Assembly: GCA_006384855.1 (NCBI GenBank)
Contig: VCJN01001321.1
Location: 62,001 to 126,000 of the forward strand
Length of the DNA: 64,000 bases
DNA from: Tetraselmis striata
Lineage: Eukaryota > Chlorophyta > Chlorodendrophyceae > Chlorodendrales > Chlorodendraceae
Reading direction: 5' to 3'
Shown piece by piece: positions 48,293 to 59,472 of this stretch. The position numbers and the translations under genes were made by a program. Positions within the stretch are counted from its first letter, which is position 1; each line of letters begins with the position of its first letter. The notes under the pieces were generated by a model that was not told the DNA's origin, ran no database searches, and saw only the letters and a program-made list of their open reading frames with translations.

Positions 48293-49259
48293 CCATTTAA
48301 AACCACCGGTTTCCCAGCGCAACCGCGACCACCGTAAAATATAGATTGCTTGATTACAAGCACCTAACTACAATACAACCCACACCAAACCACATCGCCA
48401 GCAGTGATGCAAATTGAGGTGAGTAATAGCAGTGATGCAAATCGTATCAAACAACATCGAAAGCATCGGCAAACAACCGCCTACATCCTGAACTGAGTCC
48501 GGTTGTTTACTACACGATACATGTACTCAAGCATAGGGTTTTTTACTACACGCGATTCGCCCTTGTCGGTGTGGTTTGGTGCGATATGGTGTGGTCTGGT
48601 GGATACTGATGGGCTATAGCGACTACTGATGTGGTTTTTTTCCATCGCAGTAGTCGCTAGTCGCTTGAAAACCTCTACCAATCAGGGCCCTCGATACTAC
48701 AGCAGCACCAGGTACCCGTCGTCAGGTACAGGCCAGGGTAGTTTGGTCGTCGTACAGCAGGAAGTGATCCCCGCGACTACAACATGCAGGGTACAGGTAC
48801 CCGTACGACGTCGGTACGTCGGTACCATTACGGTGCAAGCGGCACAAAGGATTACCTCTAATTTGCCCCGCGCACTTGCGTCCACGAACATAATTATTCT
48901 TCCCTCGCGGACTCCTCCACCCCCACCCATCACCCCTCTTACCATCTGGCGTAGCGGGCCCACCCAGGCCTCCGCCCTTCATCATGCGGATTCTAAGTTG
49001 GTATGCAAAGCAGTCTCATGACCGGCCGTGGGTGGTGCGCCCCTCCTCCACGCCCGACCCCCGCCCGTCCGCGGCCCGGCCTCCCCTGCGCATGGCAGCG
49101 CAACAAACCCGCCCCTGAATTACGTAAGTAGGGTGTAATGGCCGAGTGATGCTGTAACGCGGCCACCCTCAGCGCCTCCGCCTCGGCCGCCTCCGCCACC
49201 AAGCTGTCGCTCAGCTCCCATCACATGTTATGAATAGAGGACGGCGGGGGCGGATGATG

Positions 49260-49294
<35 letters not shown>

Positions 49295-49610
49295 GGGGAG
49301 GGGGTGGAGGGGGTGGGGGAGTCGAGGGTCCTACCCGGCTTTGCGTCGACATTTGTTGCTAACCCTTGCACCGGGAACTCCGGGTCTAGCTGGTCATGTA
49401 CATAGTACAGTGTATTACGCCCACAAATGTCGTAATGTACCTCGCAACGCAGTGCAGAGGTCCAGCATGCCGCGGTACGGGTATTACGAGTACAGGCTAT
49501 GAAAGGCGCCCCCGAACCTCGAGGTCCCCCCACCCCCCCAGCACCCGAGGGGTCGGCCAACCCTATTCCCCTGTCCCGATACCTGCTCACTCTCAGCTCT
49601 TGGCTCGCGC
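48293..49610. other. Intergenic DNA before the RND-type gene
   Basis: No gene recognised. It holds a repeated AGCAGTGATGCAAAT (48,402 and 48,428), an inverted repeat TAGCGACTACTG / CAGTAGTCGCTA (48,615-48,660) and (GT)n at 49,262-49,291. Confidence 0.5.
49262..49291. repeat. (GT)n microsatellite
   Basis: Fifteen GT dinucleotides in a row, next to a G-rich stretch. Confidence 0.9.
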
Positions 49611-52600
49611 ATGCCAATCCTACCTCGGTGGAAAGAAGAGTTTGGCGACTCGCTGAGCCGTGACGCCCTCTCGAAAGATCTGTCACGTGGGCACCGTACT
49701 GTACATAGTTCCTACCACCGTCAACGACCGTTGACGTAAGAGGTAATGTACTGGTAAACATCTTACCGCCCGCTGCTGCAATATGTGCCGCGCAGGTTTT
49801 GGGGATCCACTTCCTGTGGATGATCGCCGCCGCCTCGGTCGTGATGATGACCGGGCAGGTGGCGCTCACCACCACCGACGGCGAGGAGTGGCTGCTGTCC
49901 GATGAGGAGATGGTGGAGCGCTACGACGCGCTGGACGCGGCTCGCTTGCAGCTGCCGGGCGCCTTGGCGGAGGACTCAGCCGAGCTGCCGCGGACGGAGA
50001 TACATCTGGAGGCCACCACCATCTTTATGTACGTGGACGAAGAGACCGGAAACATGCTGACGCCCAGGGGTTTGCACGTCATCAAGCAGGTATACCCCAG
50101 GTCATCAAGCAGGGTTCGGAGTCCCGACGGGTCCAAAAGTAACGAATTGTGTTGCCGCACTGGTGCGGACATTCCGTGTAGTATTCGTGGTATATTCTGA
50201 TATTCTTGATGGTGGTGTGGTGGTGGTGCATGGGGGGTCGAACACTTTAAAAATACAGCGAACCAAGGCAGTGAGGTGAATTTGCAAAGCCTAACATCCC
50301 CGTTGCGAGGTCAATGTGCCAAAGTGTCACAGAGGGGGGGACACTGAGACGATTGTGAGTGACTCATGGGGTATGGTCATACTCCCATGGAGGGGGTAAC
50401 CACACAAGCCCGGGCAGCTGACTCATGGCTCGTGGGGTTTCGGCAGGTGGAGGAGACGTACATCAAGAACGAGCAGTACGCGGATTTCTGCATGCTGACC
50501 TACAACGGTACAACCAGCATGGGCTGCGTATTGCCCAAGAGCCTGCTGGCGCCCGGGGTGCTGCTGCCGGAGTCCAAGTCGGACGGCAAGCAGCCGGGCT
50601 ACACCGATCTGTCGGGTGTCACGCAGGAGCAGATTGACGCCCGCCTGCGCGAGATCCTGGACGACCCGATAGAGATGCTGGCCCTCTCCTTCTTCTTTGA
50701 TGCCGACTTTGGCAAGAACTGCGCAGACCTCGAGTCGCCCCCGCCCGGCTGCAGCGGCGTCAACCTCGCCAGCCGCATGACACGGAGCAAGCTTGAGGCC
50801 GCGGCCTTCCCGCTCGATGCTTTTGTGGACAAGGAGGGAGAGTGAGTGCCCCGAGGCTCCCGGCCTCTGGCAACCTCTCTGCAGCACCTCTGGGATGGCA
50901 CTTTCACGAGGAGAGGGCGCTGGGGGCCTACGGATGCCGATGTATCTATGGGAGCCCTTATTACACGCGTCAAATACGGCTTGCATACAACCCGTAATAA
51001 AATTCGCTATAGCTTTGCTGTAGGTTTGCCTTCGTTTGACACCTGGCAGGCAAGGCAGGTTCTTATCCGCTGTGATCTCATTATTCCAGCATGCTCCGCT
51101 GCTGCGGGAAAGAGGGGAGGGGGCTGAGCGGGATTGTGCGCCTGCTGCTGCCTTCAGGGAGGATGAGATCGAGGCGGAGATGGAGGATGAGGTGGAGAGC
51201 TTCCTGAAGGAGGTGGACGAGGACCTGATTTCGCTGCTGGGCATGAAGGGGTCAATGATCAACACGCCGCTGGTGACCAAGGGCACCCTGGACGGCGTGC
51301 ATGTCTTGTGGCACAACGCGTACCTGCAACAGCGCGACTTCAGCGCCACCGTCAACTCGGACCTCATGTGGGCGGCCGCCTCGCTCATCGCCGTCGCCAG
51401 CTACATCGCCGTCCACACGCGCTCCCTGATGCTCGCAGCCCTCGGCATGCTGCAGGTCATCTTCAGCTTTGTGCTCGCCATCTTTGTCACAAAACTCGTG
51501 TTCCAGGTAAAAGCCCCCCCCCCCCCCCCCCCCCCCCTTCCCCCCCCTGCCCCCGCCCCTCTCCCACTCTCACGCTGCCATTCGCTGCCTCTCCCACTCT
51601 CTCGCTCCCACTGGTCTCGCTCCCACTCTCTCGCTGCCATTTGACAATAAGTAACTGCAAAGGCGGCTGTGCCGGGTAAACGCTGACCTGTCCTGTGCCG
51701 CTCCCCCACGCAGGTGGACTACATGGACATGATGGTCGTGCTCATTATCTTTGTGACGCTGGGCATTGGCGCAGACGACGTGTTTGTCTTTGTGGACTGC
51801 TTTAAGCAGAGCGAGGCGGTGCCTGCAGTGTGCGGCAGCCTGCTGGCCCGCATCGAGTACACCCTGGAGCGGGCCTCCAAGGTGGGGGCACCATTCAAAC
51901 AATGCAATCACTCATAAAATCGAAATGTCAATCACTGCCTTAAACCCATATCTTATAAAACGGATCTTAATTCAATCTAGTCGTATTCATATTATTTTAA
52001 ATGTGTTAATTCATTCTGTCTACACATCGCAGATTCATTGTCTACTATGTCATCATGTCAGGCACAGATTGCACGAAAACTATGGCTTTCGTGGTTTTCC
52101 AGGCTGAGGCTTTCGAAGAAGTCCAGGGTCCATCGTTAACTGTTCCCTCCGCTCCACACTGAACTCCCCTTCTTGCTCGCCCCCTCCATGCCCTGCGCCG
52201 CTAGGCCATCTTCATTACAAGCCTGACCACGATGGTGGCGTTTCTCATGACCTCCATCAGCGACCTCATCAACATCCAGGCCTTCGGCATCTTCGCCGGC
52301 ATGAACATCTTCTTCCTGTTCCTGCAGACCGTGCTGCTCATGCCGGCGGCGGTCGTCATCTGGGAGCGCAGCTTCTCGTGGTTGCCTTGCTGCGTGTGCA
52401 TCCCCGCGTGCCTGTGCTGCAACAACCGCGACCACGTGCTGAAGGAGCGCGAGCGCCGTGCCGTCGCCATGACGGAGCGCAGCGAGCGGGAGTTTGACGA
52501 CGACGCCGAGATGATGGCGCCCAAGCAGGCGGGCAAGATGGACGGCGACCTCGAGAGCTCTAACCCAAGCGTCCCCATCCCGGCCATTCACCCGTCCGAC

Positions 52601-54983
52601 AGCAAGCGCGCCATGGGCGGAGGCTCGAACTTCGCGCACCGCACCGACAGGGACGGCCTCGGCAGCGTGGAGCGGTTCTTCCACGGCCCGTACATGACCT
52701 TCCTGGCGCGCGGCAAGTATGTCATCGTCATCGCCTTCATCGCTGTCGCCGCTGTCGGCGGCTACTTTGCCAGTCAGCTCGCACCGCCCGCCGACACGGA
52801 GGCCTTCATGCCTGGGAGGCACATGTTCACCAAGTTCAGCAATCTAGTGTCACCCAACGCGGCCTACTGGGCTGGCAGCAGCGAGGAGACCACTTCGGAA
52901 GTGAAATTGGTTTGGGGCATCAAGGTACGCGCGCTCCTATCCCTGCTGGGCAAAGCCCGCTTAATCCTCAGCCCAACATTGATAAATTAATGGCAGTACA
53001 CGCTAACTAATAACTTAAAATTATCCTTGCCGATTGAAGCAACATCTCGAAAAATGAACCTGAACACCCTGTCCCCGATTTCCGATCCCCATTCCTGCCC
53101 TGATCCCCGATATCCCAGATAGGATCCCACAATCCAACCAACATACTTAAATAGTCCTTATGGTCCCGGAATGCTTCTGGCGAAGGGGGCTTTTTCATTC
53201 CACGCGGCGGACGATGATGCAACGGATACGCGGCGGACGATGATGCAACGATCAACGTCGCTATATCGAATCCCACTCGAGTGAGGGTTATATGGTCGCT
53301 GCGGCGGCGTTTTTTCCCCGGTGCTGTTGCCAGTCGCTAAACTGGTACCGGCACTGGTACGTCGGCGGCGCTTCATGTGCGATTATCACATTATCTCATA
53401 TATTGCAACTACTATAGCGACTGTGTGGTGCGCATCTGTTAAAAGCCCTGATGTAATAATTATACTGCGCGATCGCGGCAAGGAATAATAGCGACTACAG
53501 GCCGTAGTCGTAAACTCGTCGCACCGTACCGCCGGTATCCGAACTCGCGCAATACTATATGCACACCTAATTATTATTGACATTTGCACTCGTACACATG
53601 CACTAAACTACCATGTGTCGTACCGCCGTGGCCCGGGTCGTACTCGTACCGGGAATTTAAAATGCCGACCCTGCTAATGGCCTTGCATCGTTGCTGCCGA
53701 CCCTCACCGTCAGGGCATGGACACCAGCGAACGCAAGTACTGGGACCCCACCGACCGCGGCGAGATCATGTGGGACACCACGTGGGACCCCACGAGCGAG
53801 GCGGCGCAGAAGTTTCTGCTGACGGTGTGCCCGATCATTCTCCAAGGCCGCTGCCGCGACGGCACTATTGGATGCGGTGCGAGCCGCATGCCGGGTGAAG
53901 AGGGCGTGCGCTGGCTGGTGCGCCGCTCGGTGGACCACCCCAAGGGCGAGGCCGAGTGCTGGGTGGAGGACATGCGCGACGAGCTGCGCGAGCGCGGGCT
54001 GGAGATGCCGCTGAAGCCGGCGGTCTTTGCTACTGAGCTGCGCGCGTACTATAACACCCACCCGGACGTGCGCGACCTGATTGGATACGTCGAGGGCCCC
54101 GACGACGGTGGAGAGCTCGAGCTGCGCTTTTTGGCGATTGCCTTCACGAGTACTTTCAGGGTGCGCCTAAATACAGATCATACTATAGCATATGAATACA
54201 ATATGAATACTTGATGGACAAAACGGCAGGATGTCCAAAAAGTCTTTGGCTGACAACACGTCCCTCCTCGTGCAGGAGCCTCGCTCGGCGGGCATCACCA
54301 CGGCGGTGATGGACGACTGGGAGGACGCGGCTAAGGCGCTCGTCGCGGAGGCCCCGCAGGGCATGCGCGGCGGCTTCATGGTGGGTGGCTACGCGTTCGT
54401 GTGGTCCTTCACGCAGAAGAGCCTTGTGTACAACGCCGTCACGGGCCTGGGCTACGTCTTCGCCATCGCCTTTGTCGTCATCAACCTCGCCACGCTCAAC
54501 CTGCTGGTGAGCACCATCACGACGGCCACCATCGCGGGCATTGTGGTCACCGTGCTGGGCGTCGGCGCCAAGGGCATCTCTGGATGGGAGTTTGGCACCG
54601 CGGAGAGCCTGGCCACCGTCATCCTGATCGGCTTCAGCATGGACTACTGCCTACACATTGCGGGCGCGTACATCGAGAGCGAGGCGGAGGACCGGGTGGA
54701 GCGCACGCGCGACGCGCTGACGCACCTCGGCGTCTCAGTCGTCGCGGGCGCCATCACCACCATCCTGTCAGGCCTCTTCCTGTGGGGCACCGTCATGATC
54801 TTCTTCCAGAAGTTTGCCTTCCTCATCACCTTCACCGTCGTCGTGAGCTTCCTCTGGTCCGTTACGTTCCTGCCCGCCATACTGCTCATCATGGGGCCCG
54901 AGGGCGATTCCTTCGGCTGGCTCACCATGCTGCGCCTCTGCGGCTTACGCAAGAATAAGATCACGCCAGAGGGGTCGCCCTAG
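49611..54983 (+). CDS. Patched/Dispatched-type RND superfamily membrane protein
   Basis: Exons 49796-50089, 50447-50841, 51158-51506, 51714-51881, 52205-52924, 53714-54160 and 54276-54983 join in frame (1,026 residues to the stop). A first exon 49,611-49,700 (MPILPRWKEEFGDSLSRDAL) is plausible but its donor (ACT/GTACAT) is weak. The layout is one N-terminal membrane span, a large luminal loop and a sterol-sensing-domain-like bundle with GIGADDVFVFVD (D397, D398). A charged cytoplasmic loop with Cys cluster (WLPCCVCIPACLCC, possible palmitoylation), a second luminal loop and a second bundle with GFSMDYCLHIAGAY (D944) follow. Duplicated bundles with these acidic residues are typical of Patched, Dispatched and NPC1 relatives, proton- or sodium-driven lipid or sterol transporters; the cargo is unknown. 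A TGTAA lies at about 55,169. Confidence 0.9.
51029..51086 (-). mobile_element. CTACGGG-family element fragment d
   Basis: TTTGACACCTGGCAGG and AGGCAGGTTCTTAT match one arm of the better copy at 23,737-23,798. It lies in the RND-gene intron 50,842-51,157. Confidence 0.5.
53200..53248. repeat. Tandem duplication of a 24-base unit
   Basis: ACGCGGCGGACGATGATGCAACG occurs twice back to back (starting at about 53,200 and 53,229 with a short spacer) in the RND-gene intron 52,925-53,713. Confidence 0.75.
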
Positions 54984-57599
54984 CAAATCTGCCCCATAGC
55001 CCCCCCCCCCCCCCCCCCCCTCCCCCCCCGCCCCCCTCAACCTGTCTTAAGGTTGGTATTTTAGCCGCAGAGGCTTATACCGCCAACCTTGCATTCTTTG
55101 CACGCTCTGGTGATCCCCTGACGGTGAGCACCAGCGCGCCCCTAGTATGCAAATTATCACAGTCAGCAGTGTAATTAACAGTTCAATGATTGCTTAGTCT
55201 CGCGCAGTGGCAACACCTTGCCATCCCTATTTCTCTAATTGGAAACATCAGCAGGCGTGCCAAACTCAGCACGCCTGGTTCTATCTGGGTGCCCGTGGTT
55301 TTGATGTATCTGGCACCAGCAAAGGAAGCTATGACGGGCCTGTGATGCAGAGCCTCATGTCACAATAGGGCACATCAATGTGCTCATGTCATAGTGTGTA
55401 TCGGAGGAACAGGCATTCGTCAGATAACTGCCACGGATAATGGAGCAGACATCCATCATATGACATTATGCGCGAGAGATCGGTACCTGTAGCTGAGGGC
55501 CGCCGCATACTCGCCAAGCTTTACAATACCCGCGAGTAATACCTGCGTATATCGTCGGGCCAAAACTTCAATTCGGTACATGGCAGGCAGTCAACTACGT
55601 ATATTTGTGGGTCTCTATCCTCTCGCGTCCATTAGAGGCGGCGCGCGGGCGGCGCGGCGCGCAGGTCGCGTAGCAGTATAGTCGCGTCGTAAATCACCCG
55701 CGCGCAGCCGCGCTCGATAGGCCTACCGTATATCCCACGCCGCCAGCGCAGCGCATATTGGCGTGGCGCCTGCCGCTAATTCGCAGCCAACGTGACGATG
55801 AGCGGCGGCCAGGATGAGATAGGCTGCTAGCCGGGCAGCACGACAAGTGCTGCGAGAGTGTCTGGCAAGGCCAGCACAAATCTGTCGGACGAGCCGCCAA
55901 GCTGAAAGACCGACCGGGGGGGGGGGCGGGGGGGGGGGGGGGGGGGGGCGCCCAGCACTGTGGCGATGTGGTGCTCTTCGTCGACGCTTTGCCGCGCAGT
56001 CGATGGCTTTCTTGTCAGCGGCCGTCCAAGTGAATAAATGCGCGCAGACACGCCCGGGGAGGGACCTGGGTAGCCGAGTACGACCGCCCCTAAAGGACAC
56101 CTCACCCAAGGCTCAAGGTGGCAATAACCCTCTAACAATTTTGGGTGATAACGCGACCAGGGTATTCCCTGTTTGACAGCGACGATGCGCGCGGATTAAA
56201 GCGAGCTGCGCCGATTTTGGCGTCGTTGGCATGACACAGAGCAGGTCAGGATGGGCAGCGTATAGTTTCGGAGCATGTTTTTGGAGCGCCGGGCGGCGAG
56301 TGCTACCTGTAAATATACAATACATATGTAACGAATAATAATGTACATACATATATGTATATGCATATATGTATATATAGCATTACTGCGTCAGATTGGC
56401 GTCGGGCTGCAGGGATACTGCCCCCACTCTTGCGCAGCAGGGAACGTCGGCGTCGTTAATGCCTTGACGATATAGCACGAGCGCGGAAGGACCAGCTGCT
56501 CTACCCAAAGTGCCAAGGAGAGTGGTGTCAGTGGTCGACTGTTTAATCATTTCTGCTGGTGCTGATTTACATATTTCGCATGGTGTAACGTATAACTACA
56601 TCAATATACGCCTGGTCTGCTATATATATATACATATATAGCAGTACAAGCAAACACCCGTACATGCGCAAGTCGTATGGTGAGTGACCATGCTTGCGCG
56701 CAGAGTGCGAAGGTAGTTTCGCTCTGTACTTTTGGAGCGCGGTGCCTCACCAGACGCGCCTGCGCTACTCCACCGCCATCCGCGACGCGACCAGCCAGTG
56801 TACGCAGCGGGGATAACCCGCTAGTAAGGCATGGGGAAAAGGGAACTCAGTGCTGCAGCACCTGTCCCTGCTGGATGGATATGCAGGAGCGTAATATGCA
56901 GCATGCGCGGCATTTCGTTTTCAACTCTGGGTTTTTACGGAAATGCTGCGGATTGTGGACGTGTTGCATCTCGTGGCGCGCCATGTCACTCGTGAGGGAC
57001 TCTTCCGTGTTTCTGATGGCTTCGGGCGATGCTGTTAGCGGCTGCTTTTTATGAGTCCCATGTGCGTGGCATCATGATGTGCCATCCATAAGCATCATCA
57101 ATGTAAATGCAATGTATTTAGTTGCCGTGCGTATAAGGAGGTAACGGAGTTTACAGCCCCGACCCCGCCCGCGTCATTTCATCCTTGTGCTTCCTCAGGT
57201 TTACCTTGGCACGCGGGCTGCGTGTCCGCATGTTTCCGCCAGACGGGACTGCTTGTAGGGCTGTACACATGAGCAGCTGCGGAATGAATCGGCTACTAGT
57301 GGTTTCTGTGTCTGCGCACTGCGAATTCATTGCGTCTGTATGAGAGGCTCTAGAAGGAATGCTGTGGCTGTCTCGAATTCGCACACATACACAGGGGAAA
57401 GGCGCCGCAACACTGCCGGCAAAGCGTGGGGGCAATGAAGGAGCTGATGCCCGTTGCGGAGATTGAGTAGCGGCAAGCGGCCTCATCGCCGCACAGGGGC
57501 AGCATGCCGGGTATGCGGGATGAGCATTAATATTACATAGGCCGGGCGCGGATACCCAGCCTGGCACCCAGGCGACGCGGTGGGGCGGCGCCCAGTCCA
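54984..57599. other. Intergenic DNA between convergent genes
   Basis: The 3' flank of the RND gene starts with C tracts (about 55,000-55,037). A G-rich run lies at 55,915-55,949 and AT palindromes at 56,340-56,382 and 56,620-56,646 (TGCTATATATATATAC and complement). Open frames are G/C-tract artefacts. No gene recognised. Two convergent genes end on either side. Confidence 0.55.
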
Positions 57600-59407
57600 T
57601 CAGCCCTCCAACTGCGCCGCCGCGATGAGCAGCCCCAGCGGGACGCACAGCATCGCGGCGTTGGCCAGCGCGCCGGGCTCCTTGCTGTCGGCAGTGGGCG
57701 CCTCGCACTCGGCGCACATGTCCAGCCCCGCGTCATCGCCCTGGGGGGGGGGGGGGGGGGGTAAGCGGCGGCAGGGGTGCGTCAGGCGGCAGGTAGGGTG
57801 ACAGGGTGAACGGTGGAGACAGGCGGCACCCAAGGCATGTCTATGCGTAGGTGACTCTCAAATTGGTATATGGTTTCGGAGCATGAGCAACACGGGAAGC
57901 CCGGCCGTTGTGCCGATCACATGATGGGTCGATGGGATGCCGACACCAAGTCTTCTCAATTTGAACAGATTTTGAACATGTCCAAATCTGTCCAATTGGA
58001 CAAGAGTTGGTGTCGGCATCCCTTTATACGATGCGCAACGGACAGTCTTTGGTATACCCGCCTTGTACCACCCACAATCAGCAATGCCATCGACAGCCGG
58101 TGCATGAGCGGTGCATCAGCGGGTTCGGCGCGCGCCTGCATCTGCGTGCAGATGACGTTCCGCAGGAGCGGCCGCAGCGTGAGGTCCAGCACGCCGTGCA
58201 CGCCCTCGTCGATGGGGTGCACAATGAAGGGGATGGTGGCCAGGCCAATCGCGGTCGGCACCGCCTTGTCCGTAACCGCCACAAACGCCGAGCTGCACGC
58301 CGAACCGCCCAAGGCGCAGCGCACAAAGGTCAGCCGCCTGCCTTCTTTTCTTCGAAGAGGGAAAGGGGGGGGGGGGGGGGGGGGGGGTAGTAGGGTTTCT
58401 TCACATGACCCCGAGCTTGCGGACTGGGGCAACTCGATGCGTCTGAACAGATTGCGGAAACATATATAATACTGAGGGGCGGTTCTGCTAGACGCTGGAT
58501 TTATATGGCAGTAAATATATGTGTTTATGTCGTCTGAAATGTATTACATTTTTTAATGTCGGTCCCCATTATCACAGTAGTCGAGTAGCAGCTATCAAAA
58601 GCGCTACAACAGACATATATACTCCTGCGCGCACAAACCAGCGAGCGACTGAAATTGTATACCATTCGTGTGCCGTACACTCATTCGGAAACCGATTCAT
58701 CGCAACATGACTGATGCGCCTTTGAGACATACTCGTACAAAATCAGGTAAATTCTGCTACGAGGACATATTGACTTGGGAATACTTTATTGCTGTATATG
58801 AGAACACGTATGTGGATCTCCTTGCGAGTTGCGCTGACGATGATATGTTGAGCGAAAATGGCGACGGGAACATATATAAAAACATTATAAACACATTATA
58901 AACACGTCTTGTAAACACTTTAATAATACGGAAAATTCATCAAACGCTAAGACAATCGCCAATGAACACGCTTCGGGATCACAGATAGCACCTCACGATC
59001 CCCTAACCCCCCCTTCCCCGCCACAGACCCGCCCTTGCACACAGGAACAAACAACATTTACTTACCACAGGACTATTTCACCGCCGTGTGCCAAACACTG
59101 CCTTTAACGGCCCGCGAAAACAGCCAGGGAATGGCAGTGGGTGCTGTTGGGTACACTGCGCCTATCAATGATCGCACCTGCGTGTTTTGACTCAATCAGT
59201 TAATGACCGCTGGGCAAACAGACCCCCGTACCCCCCTCCCCCTTGGCTCTTTCCTATCCCCCCCCCCCCCCCCCCCCAATGCAACCCTGCCCGCCCTTAA
59301 TTACTTAGCGCGCGCGGGCCTCCGTTCCTAAACATTGCCTGGTCTGCAATCCTTTGGGCATACGCGGCAACACTGAGCGCGTCGGACTCACGGGGAGGGG
59401 ACGGGGC

Positions 59408-59472
<65 letters not shown>

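Noticed and set aside
48399-48445. Spaced duplicate AGCAGTGATGCAAAT considered as a CRISPR-like repeat
   Set aside because: Only two copies with no regular spacers, in a eukaryotic intergenic region.
55723-56176. Poly-Pro and poly-Gly open frames
   Set aside because: Created by the G tract at 55,915-55,949, not by coding sequence.
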